From assembly GCF_003851685.1 (NCBI RefSeq), contig NZ_CP027727.1, forward strand, positions 2,294,001 to 2,358,000: a stretch of DNA of 64,000 bases. The letters are read 5' to 3'. Below, in pieces: positions 25,513 through 33,800 of the stretch. The notes under the pieces are model-generated. The model was not told where the DNA came from. It worked only from the letters and a program-made list of their open reading frames with translations, and did not search any database. The DNA is from Pseudomonas sp. R5-89-07. Its GTDB lineage: Bacteria > Pseudomonadota > Gammaproteobacteria > Pseudomonadales > Pseudomonadaceae. Numbering within the stretch: position 1 is the stretch's first letter; each line of letters starts with the position of its first letter. Made by a program: the position numbers and the translations under genes.

Positions 25513-26064
25513 CTAGGAGTGAACGAAGCTGCTCACGAACTCCGCCTTGATCACCGGTAGCTCGATCGCATGGATCAGGCCGGCCGCCAGTGCCTGGTGC
25601 GGGTCAAGAATGCGCGGCGCTGCGATCAGGTACTTTTCCGTTTCCAGCGTTTCATCGGCATCGGCGGTGCGCTCGGCCACGATGCGTGCATACAGCTGCA
25701 AGTCATAATCGAGGCTCATCGCGTACTCGGACATCCGCGAATGGTCGACGGCGCCTTGCACATGCCAGTGAAACGGATGAAACAGGAATTTGCTGTGAAT
25801 ACAGGCGGTTCGGCGTTCACCGGCCAGAAAAATGATATTGCCCATCGACTCTACCGTGCCCAGGTTATGCGTATGCACCGGGATCGGCAGGGACAAAAGG
25901 AAGTTGTACATCGTAAACCCGTAGCTGCATTCGCCGCCCATGGTCGCGATGTTCACTACCAGGCCTGAAGCATCCTGCTGCACGGCCAACGAGGCTTTTT
26001 CGATCAGTTGGCTGCAGGTTGAAGCGGTAACAGGGCCGGTAAAATTGATAATGTGTAAAGGCAT
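25513..26064 (-). CDS. ClpP-like serine protease
   Basis: A 183-residue member of the ClpP/crotonase fold. The nucleophile motif reads TVESMGNII with Ser73; the catalytic His96 is in KFLFHPFHW; the oxyanion-type glycines are in ATMGGECSYG. Housekeeping ClpP has GQAASMG and MIHQP in these places, so this is a divergent paralogue. No ClpX/A partner lies nearby. ATG 26064 has GAGGGA upstream; the frame extends to 26121 without support. It lies 53 bp downstream of the 116-residue KGG gene on the same strand, separated by a hairpin, and may form an operon with it. A role in protein quality control under stress is a guess from context. Confidence 0.85.
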   Translation of the reverse strand: MPLHIINFTGPVTASTCSQLIEKASLAVQQDASGLVVNIATMGGECSYGFTMYNFLLSLPIPVHTHNLGTVESMGNIIFLAGERRTACIHSKFLFHPFHWHVQGAVDHSRMSEYAMSLDYDLQLYARIVAERTADADETLETEKYLIAAPRILDPHQALAAGLIHAIELPVIKAEFVSSFVHS

Positions 26065-26084
26065 GGTGTCCCTCATCAATGAAA

Positions 26085-26107
26085 GCAGGGGAGCACTGCT
26101 CCCCTGC
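26085..26107 (-). terminator. Intercistronic hairpin KGG / ClpP-like
   Basis: GCAGGGGAGCA pairs with TGCTCCCCTGC across a minimal loop, 11 nt after the KGG stop, followed on the minus strand by TTTC. It could reduce read-through into the ClpP-like gene. Confidence 0.5.
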
Positions 26108-26117
26108 ATCAAGCACA

Positions 26118-26468
26118 TCAACTGTTGCGGCCACCACCGTGGCTGTTTTCGCCGCCTTTACGCCCGGCTTCAGAAGCCTTCTCGCGGTCGTTGGCGAAAT
26201 TGCCGCCACTGTTCTGGCCCCCTTTGCGGCCCGCCTCGGCGGCGCGTTCGGGATCATTCTTGAAGTTCCCGCCGCTGTTTTGACCGCCTTTGCTACCCGC
26301 TTCGGCGGCCCGTTCCGGGTCATTCTTGAAGTTCCCGCCACTGTTTTGACCGCCTTTGCTGCCAATCTCCTGATAGAACTCTTTATCGTGAGAGGCAGAC
26401 GTGGCTTCACCACCTTTTTTACCGGCTTCATTGACGCTCATTTGGCCTTTTTTGTCTTGAGTACTCAT
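26118..26468 (-). CDS. KGG-repeat stress protein with five repeats
   Basis: A 116-residue hydrophilic protein with five KGG motifs. The middle repeats GGNFKNDPERAAEAGxKGGQNS are nearly identical copies, and the last one switches to the GGNFANDREKASEAGRKGG form seen in the two shorter paralogues. The N-terminal repeat (SVNEAGKKGGEATSASHDKEFYQEIG) is of the classic YciG type. No hydrophobic core; likely disordered. GAGGT precedes the ATG by about 8 nt. The 290 bp upstream (26469-26758) show no other gene. Confidence 0.9.
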   Translation of the reverse strand: MSTQDKKGQMSVNEAGKKGGEATSASHDKEFYQEIGSKGGQNSGGNFKNDPERAAEAGSKGGQNSGGNFKNDPERAAEAGRKGGQNSGGNFANDREKASEAGRKGGENSHGGGRNS

Positions 26469-26758
26469 GTTCAGTTACCTCGTCGTTATGTCGGTTATGC
26501 AACGTTCATTTCGATCTTGCAGGGAACTTACACTTCGCCGCGCTGACGCACTGGCTATAAGTGTCTCTCGCACAATGGTGGACTCTGCGGCAAACCGATA
26601 GTTGCTTCAGCTAGTTCAACGCCGCGCCGATGTTCGTAACACGTCGCGGTGTTTGAACGCATGCCCGACTGCGCCTCGGTTCGCACTTCCACTATCGGCC
26701 GGTGATGTAATTCACCACGCTGGTAATTAGTTGACGCTCGCATGATTAATGCCCTTCG

Positions 26759-26935
26759 TTATGACTTGCGCCCACCACCATGACTGTTCTGGCCGCCTTT
26801 ACGCCCCGCTTCCGACGCTTTTTCGCGGTCGTTGGCAAAGTTGCCGCCTGACGACTGGCCACCTTTCTTTCCCGCCTCCGACGCTTTTTCGCGATCGTTA
26901 GCGAAGTTGCCAGGGTTTTTATTACTCGTGGTCAT
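26759..26935 (-). CDS. KGG-repeat stress protein, copy 2
   Basis: A 58-residue protein, MTTSNKNPGNFANDREKASE..., with two KGG repeats. It is identical to the product at 10530-10712 except for three substitutions and the missing C-terminal GS. TTGGAG precedes the ATG by 6-7 nt. Its short size makes it easy to overlook in automatic annotation. The upstream region matches that of copy 1 block by block, so the gene and promoter were duplicated together. Confidence 0.9.
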   Translation of the reverse strand: MTTSNKNPGNFANDREKASEAGKKGGQSSGGNFANDREKASEAGRKGGQNSHGGGRKS

Positions 26936-27108
26936 AACAATACTCCAAGTTCAATTGTCGTTTCGCTAGTTGCCCATTTATGCAACGGACATCTACTCCG
27001 ATAAGAGCAAGCGGGCAGATGTTTTGAAAATTTTTAGAAATGGCGATGAACGGTAGTGAGTAGCAAAAAACTTGTACAAATGAGCATTCCCGAGGCCGCT
27101 TCGTATAA
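26936..27108 (-). promoter_or_regulatory. Conserved leader of KGG copy 2
   Basis: Blocks matching the leader of copy 1 lie at 26959-27003, 27043-27056, 27072-27079 (TTGTACAA) and 27095-27108 (GCCGCTTCGTATAA). Distances from the ATG are 108, 137 and 160 bp here against 110, 138 and 161 bp in copy 1 for the last three blocks. The remaining 27109-27396 shows no gene or site I can support. Confidence 0.5.
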
Positions 27109-27396
27109 CTTTTTTACTGTAGAGGGGCCGCGGTTGATATTGAAATAATGGCGCAACTTGTTGCTCGCTTAGTCTCCAGTGTGTTGTTTGAACGAGGACC
27201 AAAGCGCAACGTGATCCAGCGCCGACGTCGACCCTTGCGGGCGCCGCCTTCGAACGGCGGGGTGGTCGTTGCACACTCTGTTGCTGCAGCCCCGCCAGAC
27301 TGCTTGTATGCTTGCGCCCCGGAACCGGTGGCCGCTGTGAGTACCGACGTTCGTTTGATGGCTGGAATGGAAACCGGACTTCCTTAAGGTGCTGAC

Positions 27397-28893
27397 GTGA
27401 AGCGTGATACCCGCCTTGTGATGCTTTTGCTGTTGGTGATCGGCTGTTCCCTGACTTCGTTGACGATCTGGAAAGTCCTGTCCTCCCGCGAGCGTGCGCT
27501 GGCGGAGGTGGACGTGCATGGCTTGAACCTCACCCAGGCGCTCAATACCTACACCGAAGGAATCGTGCGCCAGAGCGCGCTGTTGTTGCTGGGGCTGGTC
27601 GAACGCCTGGAAACCGAAGGCAGTGGCGCGGCGCAGATCGAGCGCATCGGCGCGCTGATACGTCGACAGCAGCCGCTGATGCCGCAACTGAGCGGCATTA
27701 CCATCTATGACCAGCAGGGGCGCTGGCTGATGTCGTCCAATCGCGTGATACCGGCGGGTGCCAACAGCAGCGCACGTGCCTATTTCATTCACCATCGCGA
27801 CGATCCGAGCCGTGAGCCCTTCATCGGCCCGCCGATCCAGAGCCATAGCAAACATGAATGGGTGGTGACCGTCAGCCGACGCTTCAATGACGCGACCGGC
27901 AACTTTGCCGGGGTGGTGGCCGTGACCCTGGGGGTGGAAAACTTTTTACGCGTGTTCGGCAAGCTCGACATCGGCCAGGACGGCGCGATCGGTTTGTCTT
28001 ATACCGACGGCACCTTGCTGGTGCGCTATCCCTTCCGCGAGCAGGACATGGGCCGCAACTTTTCCACCTCGCCGATCTATTCCCAGTATCTGGTCGACCG
28101 CTCCGTCGGCACCGCTTCGTACACGTCCAGCCTGGATGGGGTAGAGCGGCTGTATGCGTTCCGCAAAAGCGAAAACCTGCCGTTGATCACCACCGTCGCC
28201 CTGGGCAAGCACGAAGCGCTGGCGGCCTGGCGAATAGAAGCTGCGCTGTCGGCCGTGGTGGTGATGGGGCTGTTGGGGCTGACCGGTTTGATCGGCTGGT
28301 TTCTGATCCTCGATATCCGCCGCCGAACCCTGGCCGAAGAGGCGCTGCGTGTTGCGCAGCAACAGCTGCTCGAGTCCAATCGACAGCTTGAGTTATTGGC
28401 GATGAAGGACGCGCTGACCGGCCTGGCCAACCGCCGCTGCTTTGATGAGACCCTGGCCCTGGAAGCGCGCCGGGCACAACGCGACGGCACGACGCTGGCC
28501 TTGCTGATGATCGATATCGACTACTTCAAGCGCTACAACGATGCCCTCGGCCACGTCGCCGGCGATGCCTGCCTGCAAAGGGTCAGCAAGCTGCTGGAAA
28601 CCTGCGTGCGGCGCCCTTCGGACCTGGTGGCGCGTTATGGCGGAGAAGAAATCGCGATCATCATGCCCGCGACCGACGGTGAAGGCGCGGCCGTGGTGGC
28701 GCAACTGATCCTTGAACAACTGCAGCATGCCAATATCGCCCATCCGGGCAGCCCATTCGAGCGCGTGAGTGTGAGTGTCGGCGTTGCGGCGGCAGCGGGT
28801 GATGGGCTGGAGCCGGCGCTCGGCTTGGTCGAGGCGGCGGACAAGGCGCTTTATAGCGCGAAGTCGGCAGGGCGTAATGGTTTTGCGCTGTGA
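27397..28893 (+). CDS. Diguanylate cyclase with periplasmic dCache sensor
   Basis: A 498-residue inner-membrane protein that should make c-di-GMP from two GTP. A first helix at ~8-28, a periplasmic double-Cache domain (~30-285) and a second helix (LSAVVVMGLLGLTGLIGWFLIL) precede a short coiled coil and the GGDEF domain. The active-site loop is RYGGEEIAI near residue 413, a functional GGEE[F/I] form. RPSD five residues before it is an intact inhibitory I-site. Translation starts at GTG 27397 with AAGGTG upstream. It is monocistronic and ends in a REP-type hairpin. Confidence 0.93.
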   Translation: MKRDTRLVMLLLLVIGCSLTSLTIWKVLSSRERALAEVDVHGLNLTQALNTYTEGIVRQSALLLLGLVERLETEGSGAAQIERIGALIRRQQPLMPQLSGITIYDQQGRWLMSSNRVIPAGANSSARAYFIHHRDDPSREPFIGPPIQSHSKHEWVVTVSRRFNDATGNFAGVVAVTLGVENFLRVFGKLDIGQDGAIGLSYTDGTLLVRYPFREQDMGRNFSTSPIYSQYLVDRSVGTASYTSSLDGVERLYAFRKSENLPLITTVALGKHEALAAWRIEAALSAVVVMGLLGLTGLIGWFLILDIRRRTLAEEALRVAQQQLLESNRQLELLAMKDALTGLANRRCFDETLALEARRAQRDGTTLALLMIDIDYFKRYNDALGHVAGDACLQRVSKLLETCVRRPSDLVARYGGEEIAIIMPATDGEGAAVVAQLILEQLQHANIAHPGSPFERVSVSVGVAAAAGDGLEPALGLVEAADKALYSAKSAGRNGFAL

Positions 28894-28900
28894 CTCAATT

Positions 28901-28926
28901 GTGGGAGGGGGCAAGCCCCCTCCCAC
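28901..28926. repeat. Single REP palindrome
   Basis: GTGGGAGGGGGCAAGCCCCCTCCCAC is a perfect 13-bp-arm palindrome (first 20 bases from 28901) placed 8 bp after the cyclase stop, in the convergent gap with the next minus-strand gene. It can also serve as a bidirectional transcription or mRNA-end barrier. Confidence 0.75.
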
Positions 28927-28936
28927 AGGGTTAACC

Positions 28937-29155
28937 TCAATCGGCACACGCCAATGCCGGCCGACGACTGCCGACATTGCGCAAGCGCTCAACCGGCATG
29001 TCTGCCATCGCCTCTTCACGCAGTGCGGTTTCCAGCGCCTCCAGATGCCGCGACAGGATCTTCACCGATCCGCCCGGGTTGGCGGGGTCGAACGGGATCT
29101 TGCCATTGGCGACCAATACCATCGCCAGTTCCCAGGCCCGTCGTGAGTTGTTCAT
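28937..29155 (-). CDS. Small protein of unknown function
   Basis: A 72-residue soluble protein (MNNSRRAWELAMVLVANGKI...). Residues 1-18 form an amphipathic helix, then a DPANPGG turn and a long helix LSRHLEALETALREEA. ATG 29155 overlaps the stop of the upstream gene as TGATG, and AAGGAGGT lies six nt before it. A GTG one codon earlier is also possible. The family is not recognised. Confidence 0.68.
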   Translation of the reverse strand: MNNSRRAWELAMVLVANGKIPFDPANPGGSVKILSRHLEALETALREEAMADMPVERLRNVGSRRPALACAD

Positions 29156-29454
29156 CACGCCACCTCCTTTTCACGCCGGGCAACTTTTGCGTCCTCGCTC
29201 GCCACGCTGGGTGTGGGCACCGGAAAGTGTGTGTTGAGTACGCCCAGATGATCGATCGCTTCACGGAACAGGGTTTGGGCCTTTGCGCGCAGGCGCAGGT
29301 ATTCATCGAACAGTACGCTATCGAAATCGGCGCGTTCGAGCAGGTCGAACGCGCTGCGGCTGATGGCGTTGGCTTCATTTAACAGCTTCTGGTTTTGCTC
29401 CAATGCCAATTGGCGGCAGGCCATCCGTTTTGCATAAGTGTCGTTGTATTGCAT
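29155..29454 (-). CDS. Small helical protein of unknown function
   Basis: A 99-residue, mostly alpha-helical protein; residues 5-70 show heptad-like spacing (LEQNQKLLNEANAISRSAFDLLERADF), so it may form a coiled coil or helical hairpin. The tail is basic. AAGGA precedes ATG 29454 by 9-10 nt. It is the first of two translationally coupled genes whose partner starts inside its stop codon. No family recognised. Confidence 0.68.
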   Translation of the reverse strand: MQYNDTYAKRMACRQLALEQNQKLLNEANAISRSAFDLLERADFDSVLFDEYLRLRAKAQTLFREAIDHLGVLNTHFPVPTPSVASEDAKVARREKEVA

Positions 29455-29664
29455 GGCGTAAGTCCTTCTTCAACAGGTTCCGGTAAGGTTGTGACCGGCC
29501 TGGAACGGGGCGGTATCAATTTGCTTATCTTTGAAATATTGATCAATTCAACGATTCAGTTCCGTTAGAACCATCGTTAATTTAGATCCGGCATCCGCCA
29601 GCCGAAAAAATCTGAACCCTGCGACCGCCCGGCCAACCTAATGTGCATAACCGGGAGGTGCACC

Positions 29665-29886
29665 ATGCAAGTGACGTATTTCTGGATTGGCTTGATGATC
29701 ATCCTGCTGTTGATCGACCTGTGGGTCCTCAACAGCGTGTGGCGTAGCGAGAACTCCTCAGGGAGCAAGGCGGGGTGGACCGCCGTGGTGGTCTTGCTGC
29801 CGCTGCTCGGCGCGGTGATATGGGCGGTGTACGGCCCACGCGGCGTGACCAAAGGGCCGTCTTCGCCGGAGCACAGCAAGGGCTGA
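29665..29886 (+). CDS. Small membrane protein, PLDc_N-type
   Basis: A 73-residue protein with two transmembrane helices (TYFWIGLMIILLLIDLWVLNSVW and AGWTAVVVLLPLLGAVIWAVYGPR). The second helix with its terminal GPR matches the phospholipase-D N-terminal (PLDc_N) membrane domain that also occurs alone. GGGAGG lies 7 nt before ATG 29665; the frame opens earlier at 29641 without a better site. First of three plus-strand genes. Confidence 0.78.
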   Translation: MQVTYFWIGLMIILLLIDLWVLNSVWRSENSSGSKAGWTAVVVLLPLLGAVIWAVYGPRGVTKGPSSPEHSKG

Positions 29887-29900
29887 CAAGAGGGCAGGTT

Positions 29901-30416
29901 ATGCGCGAGTCAGAGCCTGACGACCTGCACAGCCGCGACTATCCGGTACGTGAAGACATGCCTCAGCAACGCCGAATCTGGCGCTTCGAGCGACTGGGTT
30001 GGTATGGGCTGGTGGTACTCATCGTACTGACCCTGGCGGGGCTGTTCTCCAAGGGGCCGTTGAGCACCACCGAGGTGCGCAGCGCCAATGGCCAGCTGCG
30101 CGTCGAATACCAGCGCTTCCTGCGCAATGGTTCCTCCGACGCGCTGGTTATTCATATGCAAGGCGTCGCGGGCAAGCCACTGGAACTGGAGATCAACGGC
30201 GAGCTGTTGCAGGGCTTCAATGTGGAAATGCTCCAGCCCCAGCCGCTCAAGGCCAGCACGGCGGGAGAGGGCGTGAAGCTGTGGACACTGACCGACGATC
30301 AAGGGCGCGCCACGCTGCATCTGACCCTGCGCAGTGACGGCGTCGGCAGTTTCGACACTCAGGTGTCGCTGGCCAACGGCGCAACGGTGGACGTCTCGCA
30401 GTTCATTTATCCCTAG
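29901..30416 (+). CDS. Membrane-anchored protein of unknown function
   Basis: A 171-residue protein. A cytoplasmic N-terminus of ~30 residues is followed by one transmembrane helix (WYGLVVLIVLTLAGLFSKGPL) and a periplasmic beta-rich domain with alternating hydrophobic residues (LRVEYQRFLRNG, ALVIHMQG, LTLRSDGVG). No catalytic motif is visible. AGAGGGC precedes ATG 29901. It lies 14 bp after the PLDc_N-type gene and 9 bp before the DUF421 gene, so the three probably form one unit. Confidence 0.78.
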   Translation: MRESEPDDLHSRDYPVREDMPQQRRIWRFERLGWYGLVVLIVLTLAGLFSKGPLSTTEVRSANGQLRVEYQRFLRNGSSDALVIHMQGVAGKPLELEINGELLQGFNVEMLQPQPLKASTAGEGVKLWTLTDDQGRATLHLTLRSDGVGSFDTQVSLANGATVDVSQFIYP

Positions 30417-30425
30417 GGGGCAGTC

Positions 30426-30869
30426 ATGGACTCAGTCTTGCGCGCGGTTGCGATTTATCTGGTATTGCTGGTGCTGTTCAAGGTCGCCGGCAGGCGCTCA
30501 CTCGCCGAACTCACCACCTTCGACCTAGTGTTGTTGATGGTGATCGGTGAGGCCACCCAGCAGGCGTTGTTGGGCGATGATTTTTCGCTGACCAATGCGG
30601 TGCTGGTGATCGTCACGCTGATCGCCATCGACATCGGGTTTTCGTTGGTCAAGCAGCGTTCGCGGTGGTTTTCACGCTTGCTCGACGGCGGCCCGACGGT
30701 GGTGGTAGAGCAGGGCCGAGTGCTCCACGAACGCCTCAAGCGCGCACGCCTGGATGAAGACGATATTCTCGAGGCGGCGCGGTCGGCCCAGGGAATTCTC
30801 GAGATCAAGCACATCCGCTTCGCGATTCTGGAGCGTAACGGCAAGATCTCGGTCATCCCTTATGAGTAA
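30426..30869 (+). CDS. DUF421/YetF-family membrane protein
   Basis: A 147-residue protein with three N-terminal hydrophobic segments (to residue ~75) and a cytosolic domain containing LLDGGPTVVVEQGRVL and RARLDEDDILEAARSAQGI, the signature of the YetF/DUF421 family. In spore-formers, relatives affect germination; in pseudomonads the function is not established. It follows the membrane-anchored gene by 9 bp and converges on the large kinase gene. Confidence 0.88.
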   Translation: MDSVLRAVAIYLVLLVLFKVAGRRSLAELTTFDLVLLMVIGEATQQALLGDDFSLTNAVLVIVTLIAIDIGFSLVKQRSRWFSRLLDGGPTVVVEQGRVLHERLKRARLDEDDILEAARSAQGILEIKHIRFAILERNGKISVIPYE

Positions 30870-30875
30870 TCCCAC

Positions 30876-33800
30876 TTAGCGGCGCGAGCGGCACAGGCTT
30901 TCGATCAGGCTGATCAAGGCATCATGGGTGACCGGCTTGCTGACATGCGTACTGAAGCCTGACTCAGCGGTTTTTTTCTGGTCACTGCTGGCCCCATAAC
31001 CGGTCAACGCGATGGCGGGTACCTGCTGGAGATGGCTGATCTGCCGCAATTTCTGCATCAGCTCATGGCCATTCATCTTCGGCATGCCGATGTCCGAAAT
31101 AATCAGGTCGTAGGGCGTGTCGCCGGCCACTTCCAGCGCGTTCAACGGGTCATCGAAAGCACTCACCTCGGCGCCTTCCATCTCCAGCAGCATATTCAGC
31201 ACTTCCAGCACGTCCGCAGAGTCGTCCACCAGCAACACCTTGACGCCGCTCAGGCGCTCATCCGAGGATGCTATGGCATTGGAAAGAGGCAGGCGGTCCT
31301 GTTGCGCGGACAGTGGCAGCGAAATCGAGAAGGTGCAGCCAAAGCCCAACCCCTCGGACTGAACGCTGACCGTGCCGCCGTGGGCTTCCACCAGTTGCCG
31401 TACCAGGGACAGGCCGATACCCAGCCCTTCGCGTTGATGGGTCTGATGCTGGTTTTCTGCCTGCCCGAACAGATCGAAGATTTTCTCCAGGCTGTCTTCG
31501 GCGAGCCCGGCCCCACTGTCGATCACGTCCAACCGCGCATACCCCTCGGTACGGCTGGCTACCAACTGCACGCGGCCGTCGTTCGGGGTGAATTTCAGCG
31601 CGTTGTTGACCAGGTTCCAGATCACCTGTTCGAGGCGCGTCGGGTCGGCGTCTACGAACAGGGTCGCCGGAACCGCGGGCTTTTGCAGGGTCACCTGGCA
31701 ACGATGGCCATCGGCGAGCACCACCGCGTGGATATCCTCAAGCGTGCGGATCAGGTCGATCGGTTGTTTTTTCAGCTTGAGCTTGCCGGTGCGTACCCTG
31801 GCCACATCCAGCAGGTCGTCGATGATGCGCGCCTGGCTCGAGACCGCTTCGCAGATCGTGTTCACGGCCTTCACCGCCGGGCCGGTGGCCTTGGTCGCCG
31901 GCAGGCGACGCAACAGCTCGGCATTTAGTTGGATCAGGTTCAACGGATGCTTGAGTTCGTGGGACATCACCGCGAAGAACTCATCCTTGAGGTGGCTTTT
32001 GGTCTGGGTTTCCATCAAGCGCTGACTTTGCTCATCCTGGGTGCGCTTGTGCCCGGTGAGGTCACGGGCGATCTTGACGTAGCCCTGCAGGCTGTTGCTG
32101 GTCAGTTGGGTGACTTCACCGCTGCAATAGAACCGGCTGCCATCCTTGCGCACATGCCAGCGCTCGTCTTCGCCGCGCCCGTGTTCGCGGGCCGCGCGCA
32201 GTTCGTTTTCCGGGATACCGGCGGTACGGTCCTCAGGCGAGAAGATCAAGTCATAATACGCGCCCATCACCTCGTCCTTGGTGTAGCCGAAGATCAACTC
32301 GGCGCCCGTATTCCAGTCGGTGATCGCGCCATGATCGTCCAGAATGATGATGGCAAAGTCATGGGTGCTGTCAGCGACCAGGCGCATGCGCTCTTCACCC
32401 AGGCGCAGTTCTTCTTCGGCCTGGCGCCGCTTGGTGATGTCGATAAAGGTCAGCACCGTGCCATCGATATGGTCTTCGCTGGAGCGGTAGGGCAGCAGGC
32501 GCGCGATATACCAGCGGTCGTCCTTGCTGCTGATTTCGCGCTCGATCATGCTCAGCGACTCGAACACGTTGGTGGCGTCTTCGGTCATTTGCGGATAGTC
32601 GAGGCGATGGGTGATGTCCATCAACGAGCGCCCGGTGTCCACCGGCAACATGCTGAAAATATCCGTCGCCCGTGGCGTGAACCAGCGGATGCGCATGTTG
32701 CGGTCGACGAAGACCGTGGCGATATCGGTGGAGGCGATCAGGTTGGTCAGGTAGTCGTTGACCTTGTCGGTCTCTTCCACCTTGGTCTTGAGTTCGAAAT
32801 TGACCGTCAGCAGTTCTTCGTTGATCGACTGCAACTCTTCCTTGCTCGTTTCCAACTCTTCGGTGGCCGAGCGCAACTCTTCGTTGACCGCCTGCATTTC
32901 CTCGTTGGAGGCCTTGAGTTCTTCGCTGGAGACCTCGGCCTGTTCGATGGTGTCCTGCAGGTGCAGCTTGGTGCGTTGCAGTTCGCGCTCCAGGTTGCTC
33001 ATCATCTGGTTTTCGGCATGGCCGATGGCGCTGTCTTCGGCGTGCTGCGGGTCGACTTCGCTCTCCTGGAAAATCACCAGCACATAGTCGCTTTCGGTGG
33101 CATCGTCCTGGTACGGCAGGGCGGTGATATCCACCAGGTAGTGCGCGTTGTCGCGTTCTATCCGCACTTTGCGTGACGTCACCGAGAGCCCCGATTGCTG
33201 GACCTGGAACAGCGTGGTGCGGATATCCAGGCGCAGGTCCGGATGCACCAGCGCCAGCAGGTTGCGCGTCATTTCCCCCGCCACATGGCGCAGGAAGCGG
33301 CCCGCGCCTTCGCTCATGTGCAGGATGTCGGCCTGCATGTCCACGATCACACTCGGCGGCGCGGCTCGCTCCAGGGCGCGCAGGTGAATATCGGCGAACG
33401 ACACCTTGTTGGGGATCTTGGCCTGTATGGGGGCGACCGTGGCGTTGGTGCGCAGGTAGCCGCCACGCGGCATGGTGGGCGCGCGACGCATCGCCGCCGA
33501 GCCTGCGCGCACGCGGAAAATCCGGTTGCGCTTGTCCACCGGTACGAACAGGTCCAGGCAGCCGTCGGCAGATTCCGAAGAGCCCAGGAACAGGTAGCCG
33601 CCGGGGCGCAGCGCAAAATGGAACATCTGCAGGATGTCGCGCTGCACTTCGCGGTCCAGGTAGATCAGCAGGTTGCGGCACACGATCAGGTCGATCTGCG
33701 AGAAGGGCGGATCGCTCAGCAGGCTGTGCTTGGCAAACAGCACCTTTTCACGAATCTCTTTGCGCACCCGATAGTGCTGGTTTTTTTCCTTGGCGAAGTA

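Noticed and set aside
26555..26743. 62-codon minus-strand frame
   Set aside because: No ribosome binding site, no family-like pattern, and it lies in the gap between two KGG genes.
27148..27387. 79-codon plus-strand frame upstream of the diguanylate cyclase
   Set aside because: Biased Arg/Pro/Ala composition and no ribosome binding site; likely random.
29535..29555. TTGAT-like sequence resembling an Anr/Fnr box
   Set aside because: The second half-site is shifted by one base from TTGAT-N4-ATCAA, so I do not claim it.
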